From the NCBI RefSeq assembly GCF_036785885.1, contig NC_092330.1:5490525-5554524 (forward strand): a stretch of DNA of 64,000 bases. Reading direction: 5' to 3'. Made by a program: the position numbers and the translations under genes. The notes below the pieces were generated by a model that saw nothing but the letters and a program-made list of their open reading frames with translations, ran no database searches and was not told the origin of the DNA. Position 1 is the first letter of the stretch, and each line of letters starts with the position of its first letter. This document shows, piece after piece, positions 11,985 to 25,000 of this stretch. Source of the DNA: Coffea arabica. Taxonomy: Eukaryota; Streptophyta; Magnoliopsida; Gentianales; Rubiaceae.

Positions 11985-14103
11985 TGACGGAATTTTAATA
12001 TAAGTATAAGTTTAATTCCGAAATATACCCGTTTTGACTGCAAGTATATATGTTAAATTAGTAATTTAGGACAAATATCATGTCGATCCCACAGAGAGCG
12101 ACTTTGAAAGTACTAGGTCCTTACTCAATTATTTAGGCTAACGATTAATTTAAACAAGAGAAACTATAATTACTATTACCTACAACTCTTAACTAGATAT
12201 TTGTAAGATAACAAATAGAGAAAATTTACTAAATATTTGAGTATAGGGATTAGATTCCACTTATGGCATAAAAGATACAAATAAATAGATTTACCTCTTG
12301 TTACAACTCTTGTTTAACTAGGGATTCATTTCCAACATTACCAAATTTCATTCTCATGATAAAATGGCCTAAAGTAGATTAGTTCTCCCAATTCTCATGG
12401 TGAATAACTAGTTCTACTTTTGTTTCCTTCATGAAATGCAAGTTTAATCCACCTAAATATACCTCTATTCTCATGAGTCCACTACTTAACCTCTATTCAT
12501 GTTGTTTCATCATTATTACCAATTTTCATTGAATAATAACAATTAAAAGCTTGCTATTGGTAATCAAGTAACAACAAGTTATAAGCATACATAAATGATA
12601 AGTTAATACAAGGTGTAACAAGTATAAATCATATTCACTTCATATTAAGCAGCCATAAGTTTCATCTACTTTCTAAATTTAGAAATTTAGCTACTCATAT
12701 AATATGTATCAAGAAAGAGCATAGCTTCATTTCAAGAACACATATTGAATCACAAGTAAAAGATAGATAAAGAAATCTTAGCCAAGATTAGTGAAGAAGC
12801 TTCCAATGATCTTCTATTTCTTCAACAAAATGAGTTGTACAATGAAGTTTCCAATTGTTCTCATAAAAGCTCTAACTAGAGAGAACAAGAACAAGACTAA
12901 CCACTAAGTTCTAATGCTAAAATTTGATAAGAACTAACTCTAGTCTCTCCTCTCTCTCTCTTGAATGATTCTAACAATTCTAATGTTAAGAGAGTCAAAA
13001 AGGTGATTTTGGACAAGACATAAAGTCCCTTTTTTCTTCCAAAAGGTTCTTGGAACATGTGCAGCCAAAATTCTTGTTTGGAGTTGAGCTGGAAAGTAGT
13101 GTGAAAGCAGAGTAAGTGGCTGAGCAATTTGCAGAAATCAGGCTACGATACGCGACCAGGGAATACGCGATTACAACCCACATATTGCCTAGTCGCATAT
13201 TCAATTCTGTGCATTTGACCTCATTTCAACTGCTATTTTCTCAATGATCGAAACCGAACTAGCTCTTGTGCAAAACATAGAAGTTGTATCCCTTTAAGTT
13301 AGCTTTCCAATCTTCAAGAATCATCCAATTTGAAGCTCTGTGGACTGAGATATGACCAAAATACCATCACCTAATCAGAGCTCAGTTCCAGCACTTGACC
13401 ATGCACATGTGCTTCTGTATTTCGAATTTTTGACAAGGAAGACAATTGAACTGGATTTCGATATCTTCATATCAAATATAGATCTATCTCTTAGATATTG
13501 CTAAAATACGACAATGTGTCAAAATTGTCTTCACTTGCATTTCTTCATTTGAATTTTTTGCACTTCATGTCTTCTTTAAACCACTTCAAATCATCATCAA
13601 TCATCCATTATCTTTTCCAATCACTCCATTTGATGATTAAATCATTGAATCTACAAAAACATGAAGTTTTTACCATTAAAATCCATAGAAATGCAATTTT
13701 TGCCACTTAAACCATAAAATGTATATTTTTACCAAAACCCTAGTTAATTAGTTATAAAAGTAGTCAAAACACACCAAAACTAACTAATAAAATACACTTA
13801 AAAACATGTAAAATATACTCTTGTCAATATAGTTAAAGTAAAATGGATAAATCAAGGTAAAAGTCGAGAAATTAACTAAAATATATAATCCAATCTCTTT
13901 CACAAGATCCTAACCCTAGAATGGAATTAGTTCAACATATTCATAATTAAAACCAAGAATTCAAGAAACAACAACAATATTGGAGAAAAAGTAAAGAAAA
14001 CTTCTTAGTTTGTGTGGGTTTAGTCCCGGTGTTGCTTGCTCCTTGATTCTTCCCCCTTTTTTTCTTGTTCTCTCAAGAAAAATATGTAAAAACGATGCAC
14101 TAA
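11985..14103 (-). repeat. Athila 5' LTR, PBS-side part
   Basis: On the plus strand it starts TGACGGAATTTTAATATAAG next to the PBS and stops at the CACTA target site (TAA, 14101-14103). It resumes at 36891. It is AT-rich, with no gene. An interior stretch at 13140-13205 holds TACGCGA and GTCGCAT words also seen at 8590-8870. A TGCAAGTATATA-type motif near 12040 resembles the end region of such LTRs. Confidence 0.7.
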
Positions 14104-14296
14104 CACTACAAGAAAATCAGCTTTTTGTGACAACAAAAAATCGTCAATGAAAGCCAACAAGTTATCATTATATGGATGTAGTGACAACTTTTTCCGTTAT
14201 CATATACTTGTCACAGATTCTATGTCACAAATGGGTCCATATAACAACTTTTAGAAGGTTATCATAGAATTTTGTTATTCAATGACGAGGGGAAAG
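14104..14296. repeat. CACTA left terminal and subterminal repeats
   Basis: TIR CACTACAAGAAAA followed by GTGACAAC (about 14127), AGTGACAAC (about 14179), TTGTCACAG (about 14209) and TGTCACAAA motifs. The final five bases (GAAAG, 14292-14296) are the target duplication of the gag-only LTR element. Confidence 0.8.
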
Positions 14297-17200
14297 TATG
14301 GCGACCCCACTTTCCCCTAAGGCGAACCAGAGGGTTGGCGGCCCGTCTGCCTAACTCTCGCCAGGATTCACGCAAACAAGCTAGCAAAAATCCTTCCGAA
14401 GTATAACCTAATCTATTACAACATCGTTTCCCTCCAAATAAGCCGGTTTCTAGAATCACATTAACTTCAGAGATAACAGTGCCTTAAGATAGCCAACGTC
14501 GATTCTTAAAACACCTTCCCGAATACAACCCAAGAAACAAAACATCAATTCAAATACATCCTTACAAGCCAAGTAACAAATTCATACAAGCCACATACAA
14601 AATCAGGGTTTACACTTTTCCAGCTTCAAGTGACAACCTAAGGCAAAACTACAATGTTTAACTCGAATTACATTCATGAAAGTAAACAATCTAGTACTAC
14701 TTCCGAGCACTTTGGGTCTCAAATCCTGTAAAAGAAAATCACAACGTGGAATGAGTTACACAGCCCAGTGAAGTTCCAAAACACTCTAACAGTTCAAACA
14801 AATCAAGAAAGTTGTGCATGTCATATGCATGGTTCGAGGTTACACAATGGCATGTTATCATGAGGTGATAATCATTACTCGGTAATTGCTACTTTGAAAA
14901 CACATGTAGTAGTAGTACTTTTGCTGGTAATTTTACTATGAGTACAACTCATAAATTATCTAAAATCACTAACGTATTTTTGGAATGAATGACCATATAA
15001 ATATATTTTCATGAATGTTTAGTCAAACAAATAGTGGCTCGTCTGACTAGAAGAACATTACAAGGATTGCTTCATCTCAGAGATTAATGCTCATGAGGAG
15101 TCTTACCCGAGAAATATCAACTAGGAGAGCAATAACATTATTAATAGCAAAGCAAGCACAAAAGGATACAGTACTCGGTCCACTTCCCGTCCTTATAACT
15201 CCGATCGGTAACTCCTTCGATTGACTGGCCATCACCTTATCCCTCCAGTGGTAGTACTCGAGTATACCGAAACGGTTGTCCAGGGTTCCAACCTATCCGA
15301 CCGAGCCCAGTCCTGGCTCGAGTAGGTCAGTAACCGAGGCAGGGCCCAAGTTCAGCTTATAGCTTACAACATGCACAGGTAATCAAGTAATTCGACAAAA
15401 AGTAAAATTCATCATTTGAATAGGTCAAGTGAGGTAAAGTACACACTCGCCTAACAATGATGGACAATTTCATATAACATGTGATTCATGATAATCAAGT
15501 AATCAAGTGGATACTTAGCACGTAAGCACGTAAGCAATACAAGTTGATTTCATGGGAGCATGTAATTCACGGATATCGAAAAATCATATAGATTAGAAAT
15601 CATGTGAGCAAATAGTCAAGTAATCAGGTAGTCATGTGGGTTGGTAAACGGTTCACAGTTAACGATTAGCGGTTGACGGTTGAGTAATGACGGTTATTTG
15701 GCAGGCATTTGCCATATTAATAGGCCATCATTGGCCGTTATCCCATTTTTACCATGTGAGAGTCGAGAAGATTCACTCCAACGACGTATGCAACCATAGC
15801 ATACCAAGTCATGTTATTCAAGCATTTTCAAGCATGGGTATGGTAAATATTTAACACATGGTACTTAACACTTAGAAATTATGAAATGAGCATGTCCTAT
15901 ACTTATTCCATTACGTATTCTTATATGGAACACTCACCTAGTCAAACAAGCGCAATAGGTCTCAAACAAGCGTTTTAGGCGTCCGCTCCGAGTTCCTCTT
16001 GGAGATCTCCTCGATTGTCTGAGCAAACAATAATTCAAGTACCACTCAATATCGCTACGAATTCTCTAGTTTTCGATGAAGATTGTACGCTAGTGCAATC
16101 TAAGAAATTAACGCGGAGACGAGCCTAGAATTCGTGTAACTCGAGGTTCAAAAGTGAGGTTTTAAAACACAAGACAAATCTGATTTCCATCTTTGGATTC
16201 AAATGTAAAACAATCAAATGATATTGAAAGAAATGAAGAGTTCGAAACCCCTTAGTTTCGTTTAAGTTAGAAAATTCCAGATTTAACAAATAATTTTTGA
16301 AAAATCATATCTTACTCTCTACAAGCCCAAAATTGGAAAACTTGGTACTATTGGAAACCTCTTTGAAAGTACTAAAAGTTCATAGAATACATTTTTCCAT
16401 GATTCTAAATGGAAGATAGTCAAAAATGGGCTCAAAGTTACTGTTTTGGTTCATAAGGCAGATTTAAGTTGGTTTTTGGCCAACTTTGGAATTTCGGCAA
16501 AATTCACTTGTTTGGAACTAGCTTTTGAAATTTTTAACCCTATTAGTGTTGTAATCCAAGAGTATAACAAAACAAACGGAACGAGAAATGGGGTTTTGAG
16601 CACCAAGATACGGTAGCTCAAATTTACTAAAATTCCCTTGTGAAACATGGGTTTTTCAAACTCGAGTCACGAACTATGGTAATTTATTTGACCTATGAAA
16701 CGACCTCAGAATAACACCATAATTAGCAGTATAATACTACCATATAAGGGTTGTTCCTCTACCAAATTTCATGGAAAAATAACTTCGGAAATGTGGTCAA
16801 TCAAACACCTAAAATTTCGCAAATACCAAGACAAAACTGCCTTGAACCTTTTGTTTTTCCATTTCAGACATTTGGTCAAAGAAAAATTCCTCCAAACCTG
16901 GTTCATTTGTTTAGGCAAAACTTAAAGAACGTTCATGGTACATTTGGTAAGTGTTTAGCATCAAAAGATTCAGTTAGCAAGTCTTTGCCAAACCTTGCAT
17001 CAAATCTGTCTAAAAATCAGGGTTTTCAAGGGCAGAGCAGGTTTCATATTTTGATCACAGATCACTCAAATTAACTCGGAATTTGGCATGGTTTAAGGCA
17101 TTGGAAAAAAAATTCATAGAGCTATAATTTCACAGAAGAAATCATTTTGAAATTCGGCACACAACTAGCTCGAATTCAAGTCACAAGTTGCAGCCTCAGC

Positions 17201-19755
17201 ATTTTGTTCTTGTAAAACAGAGAAACCGATCAGTCATCTTTCAATGGTTGGTTCGGCTCACACACATGGAACCAGAATATACATTTTATACCGTTGGAAA
17301 GGTTGGGATGTCTAGTTTCAAATGCCTCTGACGGCACTCAAATTCGACATCGGAGCACAGAGTTATGGCCGAAATACGAAAGCAGGTCAGAGCATTACGA
17401 AAACAGTTTTCCAGGTTTACTAGCTTTGTTAAATAGATTTATTTGACCAACCAAAGCTCAATATTTTTCAATGAAACTTTGTACACCATATATTCAACAT
17501 ATCAACATGATATACAAGTCATGAAACCCGCAAAATTTTGCAAAAAGGGTTGCGATTAAAACAGGGCAAATCTGAATATTTTTGAACTATGCATCTCTTG
17601 GAGTCTAGACTAGCTAGGTATCATTAATCTACCTATTTAAACACTAAACTAGCATTATATCCATCATCAATCCAAGGGTGGGAGTTCATAGAGCCCACCA
17701 TCAAAATTTTCCGACATGAAACAAAACAAATAACATGTGATTTTGGCAACTAATTCCACCACAATAAATCTGTCCTTGGCTAAACAGAATTTCCAGCAGC
17801 TAATTGGTCATAGTCCAACTTTTTACTCGGCTAAAACATGATATTAAGTACTCAATTTTGGCATGCAATTTCTTAACTAGCCAATTAACATTTCCAGTTC
17901 AAAATTAGATTCAAACAACAGTTTTACTCATCTAAAACAAATCCAGAAATTCTGTTTAGCTTGGCCTCAGTCGAACATACGTGTAGCAGATTTCTAATTC
18001 ATTTTATTTTTCTGATTTAAACCCATTAATTAGCTACATGCAAAGCCCAATTATCATGTTATTAACTAGTTAATCATGGTTACAACTCAAAACAACAAAA
18101 TTGAATCAAATGAAGCTGTAAAATACAGGACAAGCTCTCGGCTGCAACAATTCATAAAAACAGAATTTCTTATGTTTCTTGATTCATCATCCGGCTGCAC
18201 AGAGTTAACATGCAAGGCCTTAATCATATTAATCATCCAAGTTTAAGTTAGCTAATCATAATTTCAGGTTCTGATTACCACAACAAAGCAGATTACATCA
18301 TGCATTTCTTAATCGATTCTCGGCCAACCATTTTCTTTTCAAAACAGAATTTTTTTTTTATGCTTTAACAACATCATCCGAATGCACAAATCAACATGCA
18401 TGGTCTTAATCTTCAAGTTTTCACTCAGCTAATGACACTTAGGTGTTCAGATTGCCACGAAAAACAAAAATGGAGCTACATTATCACCTCAGTTTCTCGG
18501 TAGCAACATTTCATCAAAACAGAATTTTTCTGGTGTCCTGGTTTCAACAACCGACTTCACAAGCAACACATGCAGCTCTGATATGGCTTCATCTACTAAA
18601 AGTTAACTTAATATAGCCCAGAAATTACCTCAGAAACAACTTAGCTCAGGCACAAGAAATCTGAAAAGAAAAATTCTGTTCTCCATCTCGGCTCTCGGCT
18701 CGCTTGTGGCTGCAGGTTGGTTGCTGCTGTGATGGTGTTGGGTTCTGAGGTTGTTTTGTAGCTGGTTGAGGTTGCAGCAAGGGATGAAGCTCACGTAGCC
18801 TCCCTCCTTTCTCCTCTTTAGTTTACGGACAGAACGGACAGGTTGCAGCTCGCGCGATTTCCTTTCTTTTCTTTCCTTTCCTCTCGGCTTGCAGGGTGCA
18901 GCCTGGCCTCTCACTCTCTCTCAGTCAATATTCACGAGGTGGAGGCTGGAGAGGAAATGTTTGTGGTTGTGGTCTGGATGAGTTTGTGCAGAGAAAATGG
19001 GAATGGTGGTTTGTGATATAGGAATGAGGTAGAAATATGGTGCCGCGGTTTTGGAGAAGGAAGAAAGAATGGTTTACGGTTTTGGAGTGTATGAAATGGT
19101 TGCGTATAGAATTGGTGAAAATGTGATTGGTCGATTGAGGCGGTGATTGAAATGCTATCAGAGGGATTGTTTGGTTTTGCATGGAAACGTTGGGGTTGTA
19201 AGGGCATTTTAGTCTTTTCACTCTGCTTCCTAACCTCTACTTAAATTCTCCATTCTAACTTAGCTCCAAAAATTATCCCCAAGTGTGATTTGAACGCCTA
19301 ATTATACACTAGTATACTTAAACCATTTTTATCGAATATTTATCGATCACAATTTAATATTAAGGTTCCTAGTAATTCCTAACATTATTACCTAATTATT
19401 TAAACCATAAAAATCAAGTTTGACCTTAATATATGAATTTAACATTCTTAATATTCGTTTATCCTTTTATATCAAAACTTATTAACTTAATCATTATTAA
19501 CGCTTAAGATTAGCTATCGGAATTCGAAGAAATTATTTGTTAAATCAATGAAATAATTTACCTTCGAAATATGAATTTAATGTAATCAAAACTAGGAAAT
19601 TTAATAGTTTAGCACAATTCTTTTATTTTGCACATAAAATTTATTTCTACGCACTTATTTGCAATCAAGTGAAGGTAATGCTAGAAATTATTAAGGAATA
19701 AAAGAAATGCGAATGAAATATGCACTGGCTTATATATATTTTCGGGGTTCTCACA
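14297..19755 (-). repeat. 3' LTR of the gag-only element (5459 bp)
   Basis: Left direct repeat. By transcription direction this is the 3' LTR. It has no credible gene; short open stretches recur at the same places in the other LTR and show no domain. Its first ~90 bp match the 5' end of the gypsy LTR at 4755 (CCTAAGGCGAACCA block). GGTTGACGGTT-type short repeats occur near 15660-15690, and a pyrimidine-rich stretch with CTTTCTTTTCTTTCC lies near 18860-18890. Confidence 0.93.
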
Positions 19756-21031
19756 ACCTACCATCCTTAAAGAGAATTTCGTTCTCGAAATTCATACCTT
19801 CTGAAATCTCGGATAACCCTGAACCATGTGGTGTGATCATGTCATGTGTTCGTTCAGACGCCACTGGTCGGTTCCTCCTTCCATTGACTTGTCGAGGGAC
19901 AGTTCCATTTCCCTGTTGAGCAATGGTTTCTCGTGGATACCTCCTTGGACAGTCATGAACTTTATGGCTAGTACTCCCACATCCCATACACTTTCGTCCC
20001 TTTAGCCAACAGTTTTCTTCAGTGTGATTCGTCCTTTCACAATATCCACAAATTGGACGAGGTGTTGTGACCTGACTTGTTTGCGAGGTTTTCTTTGATC
20101 GTGTCTGTCCTACTGAAGTCTCTCGCGACATAGTTCTTTTTGGTTCCTTTATCCTGAGTGGTGCAGGAAGTAACAGTCCTACTCCATCCACTTCTTTTCT
20201 AACTTTGGGTGGTGGTCCATTTTCTCCTAGTATACTGTCAGATACGTCTTTTTTCCTTGCTTGAAAAGCTCTCAGTTGAGATTTTGTGATTTATACCCTT
20301 TACGCTTTTTCGAGAGCGTCACTAAATGTTTCAACCTGTGCTGCGGCAAGGGCATCTTGGATTTCCAAATCTAATCCTTGGATAAACTGTCTTATTCTCT
20401 TCCTTTCAGTAGCCACCAATTCTGGGGCATATGTAGATAACTTCGTAAAGCGTGTTTCATACTCAACTACACTTAAAGTTCCTTGACGAAGCTTTATGAA
20501 ATCATCTTCTCTCTTTTCTTGGACTAGTGGTGGAAGAAATTTTCCATTAAATTCTAGGACAAAGTTCATCCAAGTTCTCGGAGTTTGTTCCCTTTCCCAC
20601 TTATTTCTTATAACATTCCACCATGCTCGAGCCGGCCTTTCAAGTTGGAACACAGCAAAATTTACTTCTCTCTCCTCGGAATAATCTAGTGCATCAAATA
20701 TATTTCTTATATTTTCTAACCAATTCTCAGCTATATCGGGGTTTGAACCCCCAGAAAATTTAGGAGGGAAAAACTTTTGAAATCTCTCTAAATCCCTATC
20801 CTCTCCTATTTCTTGGTTTCCAAGTTGGTTCACTTGTCCAATTCCCTGGCCTTGTTGGGGTACCAATCGCTCTAATATGTCTGTCATGCGAGTCAAAACT
20901 AACCCAATTTGGTTGTCTACCCCAACCCTAGGTTCAGCATTTTGGTCGGCGGTAGGTTCTTTATCTCCTCCTTGATTTTGAGGTCGTCTGGGTTGACGTC
21001 CACGTCGTCGTCTCCCAGCTTCCATTCTCAC
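19751..21031 (-). pseudogene. gag of the giant-LTR element, two stops
   Basis: A 427-codon frame starts at 21031 with MRMEAGRRRRGRQPRRP, a basic N-terminus. The gag domain (LERFQKFFPPKFSGG ... WWNVIRNKWEREQTPRTWM) lies at about residues 80-165 and is clearly related to the gag at 3264-3773. Two stop codons sit close together near 20290-20299 (EKA-stop-RV-stop), each explained by one substitution from Gln or Glu. After them the frame continues with QLRAFQARKKD and two intact CX2CX4HX4C knuckles, CGYCERTNHTEENC and CMGCGSTSHKVHDC (about 19955-20060). The frame closes with a TGA at 19751-19753, inside the first bases of the LTR, so there is no room for protease or pol. Gag would package RNA and form particles, with enzymes supplied from elsewhere. 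Confidence 0.88.
19756..19768 (-). other. polypurine tract of the gag-only element
   Basis: The minus strand reads AAGGATGGTAGGT directly before the LTR edge. It primes plus-strand DNA synthesis and lies within the last gag codons. Confidence 0.7.
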
Positions 21032-22036
21032 AACTAGTCTCTACAATTATGTGCAAATGGCTCACTAAACTAAAAAATTATCTATGCACACGTATATTTA
21101 ACAATTTTCAAAATGAGCAATAAAACTATATCCACAGATAACATTTTCACAAATAGCACATTAACAGTTAACATAGAATTTAAACTAGTTTTAATTAGGT
21201 TGCATACCATTACAAAATTAGAGCTAATCAGGTCATAATACAAGTTGAAATCAAAGGTCATTTATCCAAAGTTTAAAAATCTTGAGCAAGCCAACCAATA
21301 ACTAAAGTGCATTCATCTCCAAGAATAACCAACCTTGGAATTTCTAGTTAAAGCCTCAAGTACCATTGTCAAACTTAGGGAATATGTACAACTGGCTCAC
21401 TTAAGCGTCAAGTGGGAACCAAGTCAATTCGCACTAGGACTGGCCATCTCCAGATGCAAATCAACTCAATCGCCACCATTCCTCAAAGAAAATTTCACAA
21501 AATGTCTCAATCAAGCAATCGATCTAAGATTCACATTCAATTTTATACATATACTTACGAAGATTACAAGCCTAGAGGATACCTCGAATCTTACAATTTA
21601 CCCAGTCAAATTCGATCTTATAGATATCAGCTAGTACCAATGTTCAAGAAACTCAACTATCACTTTTCAAATCAATTCTCACACAATTCTCTTCAGTTTC
21701 TTACAATATAAGAAACCCTAGTGTGTAAACCCACTTAAAAACAAACACTTCAATATTACTCAATCAATCAAGTATTAAAATCACATTCCACTTACTAAAC
21801 AATCAAACTCCACAGTCCGGCATCTTATGCTTAAAGCCTAAGATACACTACAAAGATCTAGAGCCTAAGCTCTGATACCACCTGTGACAGTTCTCAGGGT
21901 CACATCACGGGGTACCTATCAGCTTGCCACCCGCACGCGGGCATCCCCTACGGAGAGTTTCGCTTCGTGACTCTTCACGAACGAGAGGCTCGGGGCTTTT
22001 CCAGACGAAGGACTTAAAGTCCCAACTGTCGGCATA
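21032..22036 (-). other. gag-only element leader, mosaic with a second PBS
   Basis: About 1 kb of non-coding leader before gag. At 21869-21880 the minus strand reads TGGTATCAGAGC, a perfect methionine-tRNA PBS. Two bases away, at 21883, begins a TGTGACAGTTCTCAGGG block that looks like the edge of a different LTR (compare TGTGACAGCCC at 4755, with the same two-base gap). This foreign G/C-rich block runs to about 22036, where the element's own PBS starts. Confidence 0.6.
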
Positions 22037-22050
22037 TGGCTCTGATACTA
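22037..22050 (-). other. primer binding site adjacent to the 5' LTR
   Basis: The minus strand reads TAGTATCAGAGCCA, two bases from the LTR edge at 22053. It matches the initiator methionine tRNA site (TGGTATCAGAGCCA) except for one G to A change. Confidence 0.7.
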
Positions 22051-22052
22051 AC

Positions 22053-25000
22053 TGTGGCGACCCCAATTTCCCCTAAGGCGAACCAGAGGGTTGGCGGGCC
22101 GTCTGCCTAGCTCTTGCCAGGACTCACGCAAGCAAGCTAGCAAAAATCCTTCCGAAGTATAACCTAATCTATTACAACATCGTTTCCCTCCAAATAAGCC
22201 GGTTTCTAGAATCACATTAATTTCAGAGATAACAGTGCCTTAAGATAGCCAACGTCGATTCTTAAAATACCTTCCCGAATACAACCCAAGAAACAAAACA
22301 TCAATTCAAATACATCCTTACAAGCCAAGTAACAAATTCATACAAGCCACATACAAAACCAGGGTTTACACTTTTCCAGCTTCAAGTGACAACCTAAGGC
22401 AAAACTACAATGTTTAACTCGAATTACATTCATGAAAGTAAACAATCTAGTACTACTTCCGAGCACTTTTGGTCTCAAATCCTATAAAAGAAAATCACAA
22501 CGTGGAATGAGTTACACAGCCCAGTGAGGTTCCAAGACACTCTAACAGTTCAAACAAATCAAGAAAATTGTGCATGTCATATGCATGGTTCGAGGTTACA
22601 CAATGGCATGTTATCATGAGGTGATAATCATTACTCGGTAATTGCTACTTTGAAAACACATGTAGTAGTAGTACTTTTGCTGGTAACTTTACTATGATTA
22701 CAACTCATAAATTATCTAAAATCACTAACGTATTTTTGGAATGAATGACCATATAAATATATTTTCATGAATGTTTAGTCAAACAAATAGTGGCTCGTCT
22801 GACTAGAAGAACATTACAAGGATTGCTTCATCTCAGAGATTAATGCTCATGAGGAGTCTTACCCGAGAAATGTCAACTAGGAGAGCAATAACATTATTAA
22901 TAGCAAAGCAAGCACAAAAGGATACAGTACTCGGTCCACTTCCCGTCCTTATAACTCCGATCGGTAACTCCTTCGATTGACTGGCCATCACCTTATCCCT
23001 CCAGTGGTAGTACTCGAGTATACCGAAACGGTTGTCCAGGGTTCCAACCTATCCGACCGAGCCCAGTCCTGGCTCGAGTAGGTCAGTAACCGAGGCAGGG
23101 CCCAAGTTCAGCTTATAGCTTACAACATGCACAGGTAATCAAGTAATTCGACAAAAAGTAAAATTCATCATTTGAATAGGTCAAGTGAGGTAAAGTACAC
23201 ACTCGCCTAACAATGATGGACAATTTCATATAACATGTGATTCATGATAATCAAGTAATCAAGTGGATACTTAGCACGTAAGCACGTAAGCAATACAAGT
23301 TGATTTCATGGGAGCATGTAATTCACGGATATCGAATAATCATATAGATTAGAAATCATGTGAGCAAATAGTCAAGTAATCAGGTAGTCATGTGGGTTGG
23401 TAAACGGTTCACAGTTAACGGTTAACGGTTGACGGTTAAGTAATGACGGTTATTTGGCAGGCATTTGCCATATTAATAGGCCATCATTGGCCGTTATCCC
23501 ATTTTTACCATGTGAGAGTCGAGGAGATTCACTCCAACGACGTATGCAACCATAGCATACCAAGTCATGTTATTCGAGCATTTTCAAGCATGGGTATGGT
23601 AAATATTTAACACATAGTACTTAACATTTAGAAATCATGAAATGAGCATGTCCTAGACTTATTCCATTACGTATTCCTATATGGAACACTCACCTAGTCA
23701 AACAAGCGCAATAGGTCTCAAACAAGCGTTTTAGGCGTCCGCTCTGAGTTCCTCTTGGAGATCTCCTCGATTGCCTGAGCAAACAATAATTCAAGTATCA
23801 CTCAATATCGCTACGAATTCTCTAGTTTTCGATGAAGATTGTACGCTAGTGCAATCTAAGAAATTAACGCGGAGACGAGCCTAGAATTCGTGTAACTCGA
23901 GGTTCAAAAGTGGGGTTTTAAAACACAAGACAAATTTGATTTCCATCTTTGGATTCAAATGTAAAACAATCAAATGATATTGAAAGAAATGAAGAGTTCG
24001 AAACCCCTTAGTTTCCTTTAAGTTAGAAAATTCCAGATTTAAAAAGTAATCTTTGAAAAATCATATCTTACTCTCTACAAGCCCAAAATTGGAAAACTTG
24101 GTACTATTGGAAACCTCTTTGAAAGTACTAAAAGTTCATAGAATACACTTTTCCATGATTCTAAATGGAAGATAGTCAAAAATGGGCTCAAAGTTACTGT
24201 TTTGGTTCATAAGGCAGATTTAAGTTGATTTTTGGCCAACTTTGGAATTTCGGCAAAATTCACTTGTTTGGAAATAGCTTTTGAAATTTTTAACTCTATT
24301 AGTGTTGTAATCCAAGAGTATAACAAAACAAACGTAACGAGAAACGGGGTTTTGAGCACCAAGATACGGTAGCTCAAAGTTACTAAAATTCCCTTGTGAA
24401 ACATGGGTTTTTCAAACTCGAGTCACGAACTTTGGTAATTTATTTGACCCATGAAACGGCCTCAGAATAACACCATAATTAGCAGTATAATACTACCATA
24501 TAAGGGTTATTCCTCTACCAAATTTCATGGAAAAATAACTTCGGAAAGGTGGTCAATCAAACACCAAAAATTTCGCAAATACTAAGACAAAACTGCCTTG
24601 AACCTTTTGTTTTTCCATTTCAGACATTTGGTCAAAGAAAAATTCCTCCAAACCTGGTTCATTTGTTTAGGCAAAACTTAAAGAACGTTCATGGTACATT
24701 TGGTAAGTGTTTAGCATCAAAAGATTCAGTTAGCAAGTCTTTGCCAAACCTTGCATCAAATCTGTCTAAAAATCAGGGTTTTCAAGGGCAGAGCAGGTTT
24801 CATATTTTGATCACAGATCACTCAAATTAACTCGGAATTTGGCATGGTTTAAGGCGTTGGAAAACAAATTCATAGAGCTATAATTTCACAGAAGAAATCA
24901 TTTTGAAATTCGGCACACAACTAGCTCGAATTCGAGTCACAAGTTGCAGCCTCAGCATTTTGTTCTTGTAAAACAGAGAAACAGATCAGTCATCTTTCAA

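Noticed and set aside
15655..15700. GGTTGACGGTT-type short repeats as interstitial telomere sequence (also at 23405-23450)
   Set aside because: They do not match the plant TTTAGGG repeat and are few; simply part of the LTR.
18630..19221. Open frames of 91-98 codons on the minus strand, repeated at 26385-26976
   Set aside because: They recur only because both positions are the same part of the two LTRs; low-complexity composition, no domain, overlapping frames.
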